Under the pieces are notes generated by a model. It was given only the letters and a program-made list of their open reading frames with translations. It was not told the origin of the DNA and did no database searches. A DNA stretch of 64,000 nucleotides from Trametes villosa (taxonomy: Eukaryota > Basidiomycota > Agaricomycetes > Polyporales > Polyporaceae), in assembly GCA_002964805.2 (NCBI GenBank), contig PUDQ02000033.1, positions 1,302,001 to 1,366,000 on the forward strand. The letters run 5' to 3'. Numbering within the stretch: the stretch's first letter is position 1; every line of letters begins with the position of its first letter. Made by a program: the position numbers and the translations under genes. Below, one piece after another: positions 45,537 to 57,800 of this stretch.

Positions 45537-47077
45537 ATGGAGTCCCCCAGTGACCTGCCCCCTGCCTATTGCTGGATGTCGTCAAACAGCCCCGCGCCCC
45601 TGTACTCGGAGTCACCGAGCGCGTCAGAGCGTGTTCTTCAGACCGGCCACTGTCTATGTCTCGTCCCCGGCTCTTCCGCAGCCGACGCGCAGAAGTTCGT
45701 GTACAAGTCTGATCACCTGGAAGTGCGGCTGCATCCCCCGCGCTGGGGTTCCCCGCTCCCCGCATACGGCCTCGGCGGAACAGTCGAAGGCACCCTCACG
45801 TTCCGCAAGCCCTGTACTCACGTCCAGGAGGTGTCCGTGTCGGTGAGTGACGCTGCTTCCTGTTTCCCACCGCGATTGACGATCGATACGTTAGCTGTAC
45901 GGCACTATGACCACGTCCTCTAGCCAGCACGCGAGCATAGCCGTACCCGGGATTGACAAGACTGTGGTCCTTCACCAGAAGGTGGTCCTGTTCACCGCGC
46001 CTTCCGGGAGTACCGCGACGGTAAGCGGGGAGTACCCGTTTGCGCCACACTTCCCGCAGTTCGTCGAGGGCAGGACCGACCCGCTTCCCCCATCCTACAC
46101 CGTGTATCAGCCCGGTGTCTCGACCGAGATTGCATACCAGGTGCGCGTGGATATCGTCCGGAAGGGCTTGCGGCGGCACGAGAAGTGAGCATTGCTCATT
46201 TCTGTTCGGGCACGGATGCGCTGACCGAGGCTTGACGTGTAGGCTGACCGTCCCCATCCTCTACCTGCCCAAATCGCGCCCAACGGTGCCTCCTCTGGAT
46301 CACATTCCGTGGTCGGTGCGCGTCGACAGCTCCGCGGACGAGCGGGTGTGCGATATCCCCGTTGAGCCGGCATGGCCAAAAGGCTGCGACGCGAATTCGC
46401 AAATGGATGAGGACCTTCCCGTCATAACTGTGCGTGTGATCCGGTCGCGCTCCGCGCGAAGAGGCCGCCCCTGACCGACCTTCTTGCAGCTCACCATGCC
46501 GGCATCAAAATGTTTCGCGTCGGGCGACACCATCCCGCTCGCGCTCAAACTCGAGTGCCCGGGCTCGCCCGCGTTGGCAAAACTGCTATCGCACAACGCG
46601 CACGTCTGGCTCGTCAAGCGGCAGAAGGCCTGGATCTCGCTCGGCCGGCAGATCAGCGTGCGCGAGCACCAGCTCACGCGCGCGGACGTCTACCTCGCGG
46701 ACGACTCGCAGGAGGGCGCGGCGTACCTCCGGATGGAGCTTCAGGCGGGCGAAGCCGGTCGGGAATGCTCGTGGCGCGTCGAGGGCACCGTGTCGGTCGA
46801 GGTGCGTTGCGTCTCCCATGCTCCGGATTCTGCGTTGTGAGACGGCCGCAGTGCTGATGTCGCCCCGCCGCCCCGCCAGCACGTCATCCGCTTGGTGATC
46901 CACCCGCCGGAGCACGTCAAGAACTTCCCCGTCTACCGCTGCGAGGTGCCCGTCACGCTCACGACGGACGAGTACGGCACGCAGCAGAGCGAGCTGCTCG
47001 CGATGAGCGGCGTGCCCTTCCCGGCGCTCGGGCTGAGCGACCCCAGCCGGTACTTGCGCACCGCGCGCCCCCTTTGA
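45537..47077 (+). CDS. Alpha-arrestin (ART-like) with two PPxY motifs
   Basis: Predicted adaptor that brings the Rsp5/NEDD4 ubiquitin ligase to membrane transporters for endocytosis. Five exons, 45537-45842, 45895-46184, 46243-46429, 46490-46801 and 46880-47077, close in frame at 430 aa. The arrestin N domain (about 55-200) starts FVYKSDHLEVRLHPPRWGSPLPAYGLGG-type strands, including GTVEGTLTF; the C domain contains LTMPASKCFASGDTIPLALKLEC, a typical start. PPxY sites are PPAY at residues 8-11 and PPSY near 190, the usual WW-domain ligands. There is no long disordered C-terminal tail; the PPxY sites are at the N-terminus and in an inter-strand loop, which is unusual. Orthology to a specific yeast Art is not clear. 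Confidence 0.83.
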
Positions 47078-47747
47078 CGACACCCTCTCTCACGCCCAGC
47101 ACTGCTCGCCACGGCTCAGTGAACGAATTTCTTCCCTTGCGACATCTCTCTCCATCATCTCTCTCCAAAAGCTCCGGCCGCGAACGCTATTTCAGGTTCC
47201 CGGAAGAATATAGCGTAATTTATTTCATTCATGACGTTTACGATTCTCTCCTCTAGACTCCACGACTGCGCTTCACGGTTATAGGATAGGAACGCTTCTA
47301 CAAGTGTTGTAGAGCTGTATAATAACTTCGGGTTACATGTACATGACGCTACTCTCACCAGTTCAACGATTTCCCTTCGCTGTCGCAGAGCGTCCCCGGG
47401 CCCGAGCAACGGGCCAAACATTCGGTGTTCCATGCGCACCCCGATCGCGATCAAGATCGCAGGGCAACGAACGTTTAAATGCACTTCCCCTCGGATCCTA
47501 AACTCTTGGCATTCCAGATGCAATCGGACACGAATTTGGCTGCAGGTCACCGGCGGGTCCGAGAATTGCGGCGGAAGAACGGTTGAAGACGACAGTGCCT
47601 CGACGCCCGGCGCTTGCTGTAGACGCTCAGCGCTCAGCGCCCGAGCCTGAACGCTCGATGACGGCTTGTGCTCTCGTTAAACCACGATGCCGTCGGCGAC
47701 CTTCTGAAAGCATTCGAACGGAGTTCCGCCGGGCTGGTTGACAAAAT
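47078..47747. other. Intergenic region upstream of the first MBOAT gene
   Basis: 670 nt, AT-richer than its neighbours. No gene recognised. The promoter of the first MBOAT gene must lie here. Confidence 0.45.
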
Positions 47748-49271
47748 ATGAACACAATATCAGACGAGTTGGGTTGACCGTTCCATCACCGACGGCGACT
47801 ACCAACCTCATTGACGTGTCGTGTTTTAAACCCGTAAACAGAATCTACTTCGCGGCGGTCCTCGCGTATCGGGAGTTCATCCCACCATGGCGCCGCCGGG
47901 AGCAGCTGACATGGCTCACGCTGCCTCAAGCGTTTCTCTATGTCGTGCCGTATTTCTTCCTGGCGTACCTGGTACGGAGACAAGGCACCCATCTCATGCG
48001 GCTCTTGCTCCTGCCCACTGTCGCGGCAATGGCGCTTCGTTGCACATTCCGGTACCGGAATGACGATCCGCAAATGGCGTGGTATGAGTGGAATCGAGGT
48101 GATTGTGTTAAATGGCTGTTACTCGGTGTATTGCTGACGGTTCGGTAACGGTCCTCTTCAGGTCTCTTTGCGCTGTTCATCATAGCGAAGTCAGTCGATT
48201 TTGCCTTTGCGAAAGAGGGGCGACTTAGGACGGGAGAAAAGGGGCTCAGGCGCAGCTTCGACCGCGATACGCCGCCCCAACGCGTCCGCAGCGCCCAAGC
48301 CGCCGCGCTCCTAGGGCGCAACAATCCTGCAGCCCGAATCCTCCCCCGTGGCGTCTATGACGCGCTCGAGGTCGGCCTCACCATGCGCGGCGTCGGTTGG
48401 GACTTCGGGCAGTACACCCCCATACCGCCAAGCACTCGCCCAGCGGAACGGCGAGCGTTCATATGGGCGACTGTCAAGGACATCATCCGGAACCAGCTCC
48501 TCATCGACCTCATCGGCACACTCGAGAAGTGCATCCCAGGCGTCACAGCTACCGGCGGGAGTATATTCCTACAGGATTTGCCGCCCCTCCAGCGCTATGC
48601 CGTGTCGACCGCGCTTCACATAGGCCACGGGCTGCTCATCTTCGCCGGGGTCGCTCTCGTCTATGATTATATGTCGCTCATCGGCGTCACCCTCTTCAAG
48701 CAACCGCCGGCTCTTTGGCCGCCGATTCACGGCGACCTCCTCAGCGCTCGCTCCATCCACGACTTCTGGGCGAAGGCGTGGCACCAGTCGTTCCGCTACA
48801 CGTTCCTCACCTTGGGCGGCTTCCCCGGGAAGTGGCTGGCTGGCGGAACTGGGTCCGTTGTTGGGTGCTTCCTCGCCTCGGGACTGTTCCACGAGTTTGG
48901 CCTAGTCGTGGCGGGGAAGAAGCTCGACCCGAGCGTACTCCTCTTCTTCCTGCTGCAGGCCTTCGGTATACTCGTGGAGAAGGCGTTCAAACACGTGACA
49001 GGCAGGACGGTCGGGGGACTGTTTGGGTTCCCCTGGACCGCCATCTTTGTGGTGGGTTTCGGGCAGATATGCAGTACGTATCCAATTGTCATTGCCTTTA
49101 CACCCACGACTTAGAAATTGACTTCTGCGGCGCGTGGTAGCGGACTCATGGTTTGCACGCGGAATAGGCGGGGCTATCTCAATCCCGCCCTTCTTGAGCG
49201 TTATCCGAGTTATACTACTGCCAGCTATTCGCGTTGTCGTTCGCTCCCTCTATCCTCTGATATCGCAGTAA
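47748..49271 (+). CDS. Wax synthase-like MBOAT acyltransferase, copy 1
   Basis: Predicted multi-pass membrane acyltransferase of the fungal wax synthase/AYT1-TRI7 group; substrate unknown. Well-supported exons: 47842-48098, 48162-49073 and 49141-49271. Exon 1 (47748-47767, donor GA|GTTGGG) is tentative; it gives an ATG and keeps the frame, and the 5' end may differ. Helices include LPQAFLYVVPYFFLAYLV, LLIFAGVALVYDYMSLIGV and the C-terminal LLFFLLQAFGILVEKAF. Family motifs: LWPPIHGD, SIHDFWAKAWHQSFRY and FLASGLFHE with the conserved His. The C-terminal exon begins TDSWFARG, matching copy 2. A 30-bp tandem repeat spans the stop codon. Copy 2 lies 462 nt downstream in the same direction. Confidence 0.82.
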
Positions 49272-49307
49272 TACTTGCTCTATCCTCTGATATTGTAGTA
49301 ATACCTG
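49248..49307. repeat. 30-bp tandem repeat, two units, across the stop codon of MBOAT copy 1
   Basis: Units 49248-49277 and 49278-49307 each begin CTCTATCCTCTGATAT and contain AGTAATAC; they differ at only three positions. The gene's stop codon TAA (49269-49271) is in unit 1, so the duplication did not lengthen the protein. Confidence 0.85.
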
Positions 49308-49733
49308 CTTGCTGTTCTCGAAAGCTCTCATGCGCCTTATTGGACTATTTGATGTGACCAAGCTACATTGAACACGAGCAGGGCCCGCCCTAGGCTTGCT
49401 CAAATCACAATTCGTTTAGATGCCACGGAATAAAAGTAACCTCCCGGCATACGCTGCTGTCCTGCGAGCATAGCAGTCCTGACAATGACCTGGGTCTCCT
49501 GGGCGGCGTGGAGCTAGCCGCTCGTCGCTTAGCAGCTAGGCTGGGAGCTTCCACTATATCCAACACTACACTTGCCTTTTACGGGCGCTCTCGTGGCGCT
49601 GCAACGCCAAAACGAACCTAATACGCGGCCTCTTGCCTCCTCTTGCCCTCAGACCACTCGTTGAGTCAATCTACTCTACGTCTTCAACTTATGGACTGAC
49701 AGCCATCTATGGACAATCCTCAGCTGGGCAATA
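49272..49733. other. Intergenic region between the two MBOAT genes
   Basis: 462 nt. Apart from the second repeat unit I see no feature. It must contain the 3' end of copy 1 and the promoter of copy 2. Confidence 0.5.
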
Positions 49734-51100
49734 ATGGCTAGTGCAGGGACAACATGGGCCTCGTCCGTTTTGACAATGTCGGCGGAACCCATCCTACTTA
49801 CGTGGGGGAACGCACCAAGAGCACATGTCTATTTCCTGCCTTACTTCCTCGTGGCATACTTGACTCGTAGGCCTGGAACGCTTATACTGCGTCTCCTTCT
49901 CCTACCACTGGTGATACTCCTAGCTATCAGGTGTACCCTTCAGTATCACTTTGAGGACCCTACGTACGGTTGGTACAACTGGGCGCGAGGTACGTCCCCA
50001 GCCTAGCATCTCCTGGCACGCTACGTCTTACTCGATATGATAACAGGTCTCGCGGCCTGCGTTGTCATACCGAAAACCATCCAATTTGCTGTGGTTCCAG
50101 CGGGAACGCTTAAGGTCGGCGAGGAACGCCTACGCGACAACGGACGCCCCCTTGCCCGCAGTGACGGCAGTGAAGCTTCACCTTCCAGCTCAGGATCATA
50201 CCTTCCGCCTTGCATATACGACGCACTCGAGGTTGGCCTGACCGCCCGCGGTATGGGGTGGCAGTTCGCCGAAGGCGCGTATGTACCACGACACCGCCGC
50301 CCCTCGGAGCGCAGCGCATATCTCAGGCATACAGCCCTTCTGCTCTTGAGGAACTTCATCATAGCCGATCTCGGTGACTCGGTCATCGAGCTCCTACCAG
50401 GGGTCACCATGAACGGCGGTACCATCTTCCTCCCCACACTACCTCCTGCCACTCGCTATCTGTTATCAACAACGATTCAGTTTGCCACCGGCATATTCAT
50501 CATCCTTTGCATAGAGATGGTCTACGACACCGTGTCCCTGGTGGGCGTTGGCCTTTTCAACCAATCACCCGCCCTCTGGCCCCCCATACACGACGAGCCC
50601 TGGCGCGCAGCCTCCCTCCACGAGTTCTGGTCGAAACGCTGGCATCAGGTCCTACGGAGCATCTTCCTAGTCATGGGCGGATACCCTGGACGCTGGATAG
50701 CGGGGAACGTCGGCATGCTCTTCGGCACGTTCCTCGCGTCGGGGCTATACCACGAGATCAGCCTCTGTCTCGGAGGGGCGCCCTTTGACGTCAGAACCGT
50801 GGTGTTCTTCGTATCGCAAGCGTTTGGCATCTTTGGCGAGAAGGTATACAGGTCTATCACGGGCAAGAGGGTGGACGGATGGGCGGGGGCGCTCTGGGCA
50901 TCAATATTTCTCCTCGGTTTTGGGCAGCTCTGCAGTGAGTGCATTATCTCCCTCAATCTGGTTCGTCTGAGTCTCATACGATTATAGCCGACTCGTGGAT
51001 CGCACGGGGAGGAGGCGGCAGACATATGTGGCCTCCCGCATTAAGCCCGGCGAGGCAGGTTTTCATACCGGCTTTGCGTAGTATTTTGTCGCGACTGTAG
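49734..51100 (+). CDS. Wax synthase-like MBOAT acyltransferase, copy 2
   Basis: Paralogue of the preceding gene with the same intron positions and phases. Exons 49734-49989, 50047-50934 and 50988-51100 close in frame at 418 aa. Shared blocks with copy 1: YFLPYFLVAYLTRR, YGWYNWARG, YDALEVGLTARGMGW, ALWPPIHDEPW, SLHEFWSKRWHQVLRS, FLASGLYHE and LLGFGQLC/TDSWIARG. The conserved His is in GLYHE. The core region is well conserved while N- and C-termini diverge, suggesting an old tandem duplication with retained but possibly distinct function. Upstream, another ATG (49709) is out of frame. Substrate is unknown; family members esterify alcohols or acetylate sterols and trichothecenes. Confidence 0.87.
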
Positions 51101-51399
51101 ATCTTGCTCCGGCTCCATCTTGGTGATGTACTATATTACCTCTTATGGCGTATAGACGAGGATGTCCAGTTTTATTCTGAGGCGTATACCGCTCTGTACT
51201 GCCCACCAACTCGTAATGTATGGGTGTAAGCCTGGGAAGCGCCCGCGGACCGACGCGTTGAGTGAGCGCGTGAACGCCTTCATCGCGACCAGACGTCCCT
51301 GCTCGCGTCCTGCCGCTTCCTGCCGCCCGACACACTCAGCTTCCTATATACCACTGGGCTGACGATCTGGGACAGCGCAACTCGATTTAACTGCACACC

Positions 51400-54300
51400 A
51401 TGTTCGCGGCAGCCTCGTCCTTCTTCGCACGGACGAACATCTCCCAGTCATATAACATCGGAACTCCTAGTGGTACTAGCAGGACATCCACACCTGGACC
51501 AGCGGGGTCGTCTAATGCTTCGCTTCCCGCGGCGGCTCTTCCTTCGCCTTTCAATGTTGGCCCGTGGCGAGTGCAGTCCGCTACGCACAAAGTGACCGGC
51601 AAGCGCGTTTCGGTATGGAGCGCGGACAAGAGGAGTCCGGACATGGAACGCATGGGGCCGGCGTCGAAAGAGAGGACACTGGAGGTCCTCAAAAGCGAGG
51701 TGCGTGCCAACGGTACCATGTACAGACTGGCTTTGCTAACAAGGGGGATCGACTGTCAGGCGACTGCCCTGAGTAGGCTTCGGCACCCCTCCGTCCTAGG
51801 TGAGGATTGTTCCTCCTGGAATCATGCACCTTAGTCTCACATCCGTAATGTGGGTCCAAGAAATGGTGGAACCTCTGGAGGAAACCCGTAATGAGCTCAT
51901 CTTTGCGACCGAGCCCGTGCTTTCCTCCTTGCACCTATCCATACCTGGTTCTCACCAGTATATGCCGCTGGTCGAGCTGGATGAGGTCGAAGTAAGTCTG
52001 CGAGCACATGGTATGTCCTTGCATGTGACCAATGAACATATTCCTCCGTAGATCCAGAAGGGTATCCTGCAGCTTTGTAAAGGGCTCTCCTTCCTCCACA
52101 CGTCGGGCCGTATTATCCACTCGAATATCAACCCCGAAAGTGTCGTGATCAACAGCGCTGTGCGTGAACTCGCATCCGGCTGTACTTAAAGCATCCATTG
52201 ATTCAGACGAACGCAGGGCGACTGGAAACTCTCGGGGCTTGGCCTGACAATACCTCTGTCCAAGGCTGACGGAGGTCCCACGCGATGGGAATTCCCCACC
52301 TTCGACGGAAGAGCCCTGACCTATACTCAGCGCTCGTTTGACTATATGGGTATGCATCTCATCACTGTCGCTAATAGGTTTGCTGAACACACCATATAGC
52401 ACCTGAGTATGCGCTTGACGAAGTGCTCGACCCCGCTTCCGACATGTATTCCCTCGGTTGCCTGATCTACGCAGTCCACTGCAAGGGCAACCCGCCGTTC
52501 AAGAACCACGGCAGCCTTAGTTCGCTACGGGCCAACGCGGGAAAGCCTCTGACCGGCATGGAACGCTTGGAGCAAGATCTAAGAGGTCAGCTCGCCGCTT
52601 CTAAGTCAGGTTGCCTCGAAGAATGCAGCTGAACTTGTTTCTAGCGTTGCTTATTGCGCTTATCAGTCGGCAGCCGCACAGTCGGCCAAGTCCGTCTGAC
52701 CTCCCTCTTCACCCGTTCTTCTCATCATTACCCGTCTCGACGCTTAACTTCCTCGACCGGTCGAACTTCGCGGGGAAGACACGCGAGGAGAAGATTTCGT
52801 TCATGAAGGGCTTGACTAGCGTTCTGGACAAGTTCTCGGAAGGCCTCCGCACGCGCAAGATCCTACCGTCACTACTTGAGGAGGTGAGGAGATGAAGACC
52901 GCCGAATCACGCTTCGATTGTTGACGCGCCCCGATAGATGAAAGATACCCATCTGCTGCCATATATCCTCCCGAACATTTTCGCCATCTCACAAATCCTT
53001 TCCTCGACGCAGTTTGCTGCACTTGTACTCCCTAGTCTCAAGCCTCTGTTCGCGATCAAGGAGCCCCCACAGAACATGTTGACGTTGTTGGATAACTTGC
53101 AAATGCTGCAGGACAAGACAGAAAAGCCTGTCTTCAGAGAACGTGCGTTTTGTCAGAGAATCCCGCGAGTCGCTTGGGTTAAACGTTCCTTTTAGATGTT
53201 CTGCCGCTGGTGTACAATGCGTTGGAGTCCGAGCACGCCATTGTGAGTGATGTTATAGTGCTAGCCGTTCCACTAAGTGCTCACAGACGGAACAGGTACA
53301 AGAACGCGCCTTGAAGGCTGTACCAAACCTCTGTGAGACCATCGACTATGCAGAAGTACAGGGAGTGCTGTTCCCGCGTGTAGCGGTAAGTCGGTATACC
53401 TGACGAGGCGGGTTCACGGTATGCTCACGCGCCCCAGCTTGTATTCACCAAAACGCGCATACTATCCGTCAAAGTGGCGACGCTCGAGACGTTCTTCTCA
53501 ATGGTGAAGACGCTAGACCAGGTGAGCCATTTACATGTCAGACGGCGTAGCATGAGGTACTTACAGTGCGCATATAGTCGAGCTTAACGCAGAAGCTGGT
53601 GCCGCTGCTCTCGAAGATTCGCACGAAAGAACCAGCTGTGACTGTGAGTCTCCTGTACAAGAGTGACATGCTGCAGGTGTTCAGTATGCGACTCCTTTCT
53701 AGATGGCCACGTTGAATGTGCAAGAAGCGATGGGCATGAAGGTCGACCGCGAGGCTGTCGCAACCCTGGTTCTGCCTCAGCTATGGGCAATGTCTATGGG
53801 ACCGTGTCAGTACCTCCGCCTCACTCACATTATACGACAGCTGAGCGTCTCGTTGCTAGTGCTCACTGTGTCACAATTCAAGCGATTTATGGAGGTCATC
53901 AAGAAGCTGGGCGACCGCGTAGAGCGGGAGCACGACCAGTACCTCCGCGACTCCCAGAGAGTGGAGGATCGCTCAGGCTCGACTATGAACGGCGCGTCCA
54001 GCATCCCTGTTGCAGGCGGCGGGGTCGACTTCGAGAGCCTCGTCGCGAACGGTGCCGGAGCGGCCGCCAAGCCAAACTCCACACCAGCTGCTGAGAGCTC
54101 GAAAAGCTGGGAGGACGATGTTTGGGGCAGTATATTCACCAGCGGATCTTCGGTACGAGCCTATATCCAACTTGCACTAAAGCCATCGCTGATCGTTCGC
54201 CAGTCCCCTGGTATACAGAGTCCGTCCTTCTCACCTCCGCCAATAGCTCCGCAAACACAGCGAGCGACACCATTCCCGATGCCTCCGATGCAACCACAAA

Positions 54301-54761
54301 CGCAATCCCTACCGTCGTCACCGAAGATTTCTAGCACGCTCAACCCTAGTGCTTCTCGACCGCCTGCGGTGAGCAGGAACACATCAGGCTTGGGAGCAAC
54401 GCGCGTCGCGCCCAGCTCCTTCAACTCGTCGATCTTCCCGCCAGATCCCTCGCCTGGTTTCGGGGCAGCGCCGCGACCACAGGTGTCAACGCCGGTTATG
54501 GCTCCTTCACAGCCGACGTTCTCGTCCTTTGCGTCCACAAGCACACCAGCTGCACCGAACTACAACATCACCCTGCCGACAGCGACGCCTCTGCAACCCA
54601 CGACGGCGGCCTCCCCGCCGCCACCCTTCTTCGCCTCGCAGATGACCATGAACAGCGTGCTCGCGCCATCCAAACCGGCGCAGCCGCAGTGGCCTGGAAC
54701 CACAGGGACGACGAAGCAGTTGTCGAAGGACGACTGGGGTGATTTCGATCCACTAGCCTAA
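51400..54761 (+). CDS. SCYL2: SCYL2-like (Scy1 family) pseudokinase
   Basis: Catalytically inactive kinase-like protein of clathrin and Golgi/endosome traffic. About fifteen introns. The N-terminal pseudokinase domain begins LPSPFNVGPWRVQSATHKVTGKRVSVW, with no Gly loop; the catalytic loop reads IIHSNINPESVVI (HSNxN in place of HRDxKxxN) and the DFG position reads LSGLG. The APEYALDEVLDPASDMYSLG segment retains the APE and DxYSLG landmarks. Then HEAT-like helices (LPYILPNIFAISQILSSTQFAALVLPSLKPLF, VQERALKAVPNLCETIDY) and a disordered Pro/Ser/Thr-rich tail ending DDWGDFDPLA, with overlapping WxxF- and DPL-type adaptor-binding motifs. Weak TATATA at 51345. SCYL2 rather than SCYL1 because it lacks a C-terminal coiled coil and dibasic end. 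Confidence 0.88.
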
Positions 54762-54829
54762 CTTATTATCTAGGACGTACAGGTGTTATACTCGCGAATA
54801 CTCTAGAGCTTGATGGGGGAAGAATGTAT

Positions 54830-57800
54830 CTATGCTGGTTCGACTTCCACACCCTCCGCGGCGCGCACGCTAGCCGCTTCTACAACGGTGTCGTGCACTG
54901 GGGCGGTCTCTTCCGGTTCATGTTGCAGCAGATCGACGTCGATGGGTCGGCCCAGCAGGGCCTTCAGGACAATGAGGGCGCCTCTCTTAGACGCTACGAT
55001 GTTGCCCTCCTTGCATGAGGGGCTGTCGACGCCTATGACCAGTCCTCAATATCAGTCCGTGTACAACTCTCGAGACAAGGCGACGTACATGCGGTACATC
55101 CTTCTTCGCACTCGCATGCCTCTACGCGGTCGTGTGCATCGCGCAGGATGTCATTCACTGGGAGCAGTCAGTATGCTACCCTGTCACACCAAGTGCGGGC
55201 GTACCATGATCAAACGCTTTGACAGCTACGCCCCCAGTCTTGCCTGACGGTTCGTAGAAGATGAGCCTAATCAATGGAGATCAGCTCGTTGTCTGGTAGT
55301 CTGAACGCCAGACGCATATACCTGGCTGGCCTCTTCCGCTGCGAAGGCGTAGCCTTGTACTCCTTCTCCGGGGGCTTGCATTCCGTCTTGAGGTCTATAG
55401 CCAATGCGAACCTGTTGAGGAATGCGTGTTGCGCCGAATGAATCGCCTCGGCAGGATTGACTCCGGAGGCGCGCATCAGGTCAAGGGCGGGCTTAGGCAC
55501 GTCAAGCCACATCCCCGTTGTCTCCCGCTGCCACGGAGGTGTATCCAGGTCGACTGCGTCAATGATTGCTCTATTCCTGTAGCATAGTCGGTGACACGCT
55601 CGAATTGACGTGCCTGTTTTCGCTTACCTCAATTTGAAGTAGCCTACAATCGTTGCATCCACCAAGGTCAACAGCACGTTCCGAACGCGATAGACAGTAT
55701 GGGACTTACCGAACACCACGGTGAGCAATTCGACACCTGAGCCAACGATAGAAGGACATGCGAATGAATAACTTGGGCGTCGATATATAGCCCACTTACG
55801 GCCATAGAATGCCTGATGAGGAGAACCCTTGATCTCGCGGATCCTATACGTCTGCATCGCGTCCACATTGGTGAAGTCCCTGCCAAGTTGCCAATCTCTA
55901 TTAGCTTTGATATCGCCAGGCCACCGGAGGACGGACCTGGGCTCGGTGATCCAGTTGACGTCCGATCGCACCAGCTTCGCCATCTTGGTATCATGGCTGA
56001 CTTCTTGGACCTACACGATCGCCCCCACAAGGTCAGCCAGGGCACCACAACGATCGGCGAGGAAGCAGGACTGACGAGGAACGTTAATCCCTGGTGTATG
56101 AACTGCGGCAGCGCGAAAGTCAGATCGGCGCGCGCGTAGTGCGGTAAGAAGCGGGGACACGCACGACTGCGCCTTCGTAGATCTCGAACAGCGCGCGCGA
56201 GAGCTCGATCTCCTCGAGGATGGTGGCCGACCCGCCGGGCTTGTTCAGGCGTGTAACGTCCACCACGCTGTATTTCTCCTCTTCGGCGCCTCTGATCGAG
56301 ACGTGCCGCGAGGGGTAGGGCAGGTACTTGGGGTGGGTGTGATACCTATTCGAAGAAACATAAGGCTTTACAGGAGTGTCAGTCGCCGTTGTAACCTACC
56401 AGCCCTCCTTGTCCTTGACTAGCCTTGTCTTGCAGATGTCTCTCATCGACGGACCGAAGTACACCTCGTCCTCGGCGGTCAGCGGCATCTCGTATCCGGC
56501 GCATTGTAGGTGAGCTTCGAGGATAACCCTGCTGTCCAGGTCAACGATGAGGTCATCCGTAGTCCTGTCGAAAAGCTCCTCGGGGTTGTTGACAAAATGC
56601 TGGTCCACCGGCAGCGAGTCAGCCACAAAGACAGCAAGCGCGTCCCGCGCCCGGCGTCCGGCACGTCCCGCTTGTTGACGCTGGCAATAGCAGCACAATC
56701 AGTACCATCGTCTTCAATCATGGAGCGTCTACTCACGAAACTGGCCAAGCCGCCCATAGGGAAGCCCAACATAATCACAGCGTCTAGGACGCCGATATCA
56801 ACGCCGAGCTCTAGTGCATTGGTAGCGACGATTCCAAGCAAGTTGCCTGAGAAAGCTTCCCGTTCAATTCTGCGACGATCCTGAACGGCGGTACTGTCAG
56901 TGTCCGCTCAATCTCCGCGTATTAGGGCCATACCTCCTGCGAGTAGCCGCCCCGATAAGACATGACTCTCTCCAGGATATCGAGACGGCCGTCGGCGGTG
57001 AGCTCCTGCCTCAGCGACTTCATAGCCTGTCGATGCCATCGCAGTCAATCCCATGCCGTACATACAGCACCAGGAAGCGCACCAGTTCGCACGACTTCCG
57101 GATCTAAGGTCATGGGGGTGAGCAAAACCTGCGCATTCTCATTGAGAGCGGCCATACGTTACCTTACAGAACAGAATGACGCGCACGCCCCTCGCCAGGA
57201 GGAACCGCATGAGCCTGGTGGCCTCGGTCATTGAATGGATACGGCCCAGTGTGGGGTCCATGGGATCTTTCAGCGGGGCATTCCATACCAGAAAGTCTTT
57301 ACGCCCCGACGGCGCCCCGTCTTCCGTAACTTCCTCGACGTCCTGCAGGAACGTGAGTATACTACATCCCGATATCACGAAGGGAAGCACTGCGTATAGC
57401 AATGTCAGCGTACATCGACACCGAAGATATTCCTCATGTGTTGCCCGGGCTTTGAGATCGTTGCGCTGCACGTAACAAATCGGGCCCGGCGATCTGCAGC
57501 AGCAACATATCGTGAGCACGGCGGGAGAAGGCGCGCCGAAATATCCACGCACTTCCCACTGCGGCGCAAACACGCCTCAGACGTCGCATAACCTGCGCAA
57601 CATGGCTATTTGAACGGCACGGGTGAGAATCAAACTCTCGGGCTGGGCGCGCAGGCGCACCTTCCGAATATGCCGTGATAGTAGTGCAATTCATCTACCG
57701 CGACGATCTTGAGATTTTTGAGGAACCTAGATGGCCAGAGTCAGCACCCCCGGTCGCGAAGCGATGGGATCTAGGACACGCCTTCTCCAGGTATCCTCGT

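Noticed and set aside
45537..51100. Possible secondary-metabolite cluster (b561, arrestin, MBOAT pair)
   Set aside because: No polyketide synthase, peptide synthetase, terpene synthase, P450 or cluster regulator is present; arrestin and b561 are common single genes.
57615..57650. tRNA-like B-box (GAGAATCAAACTCTCGGG context)
   Set aside because: It is inside a conserved HRQ1 exon (REFDSHP on the minus strand) and no A-box or cloverleaf surrounds it.
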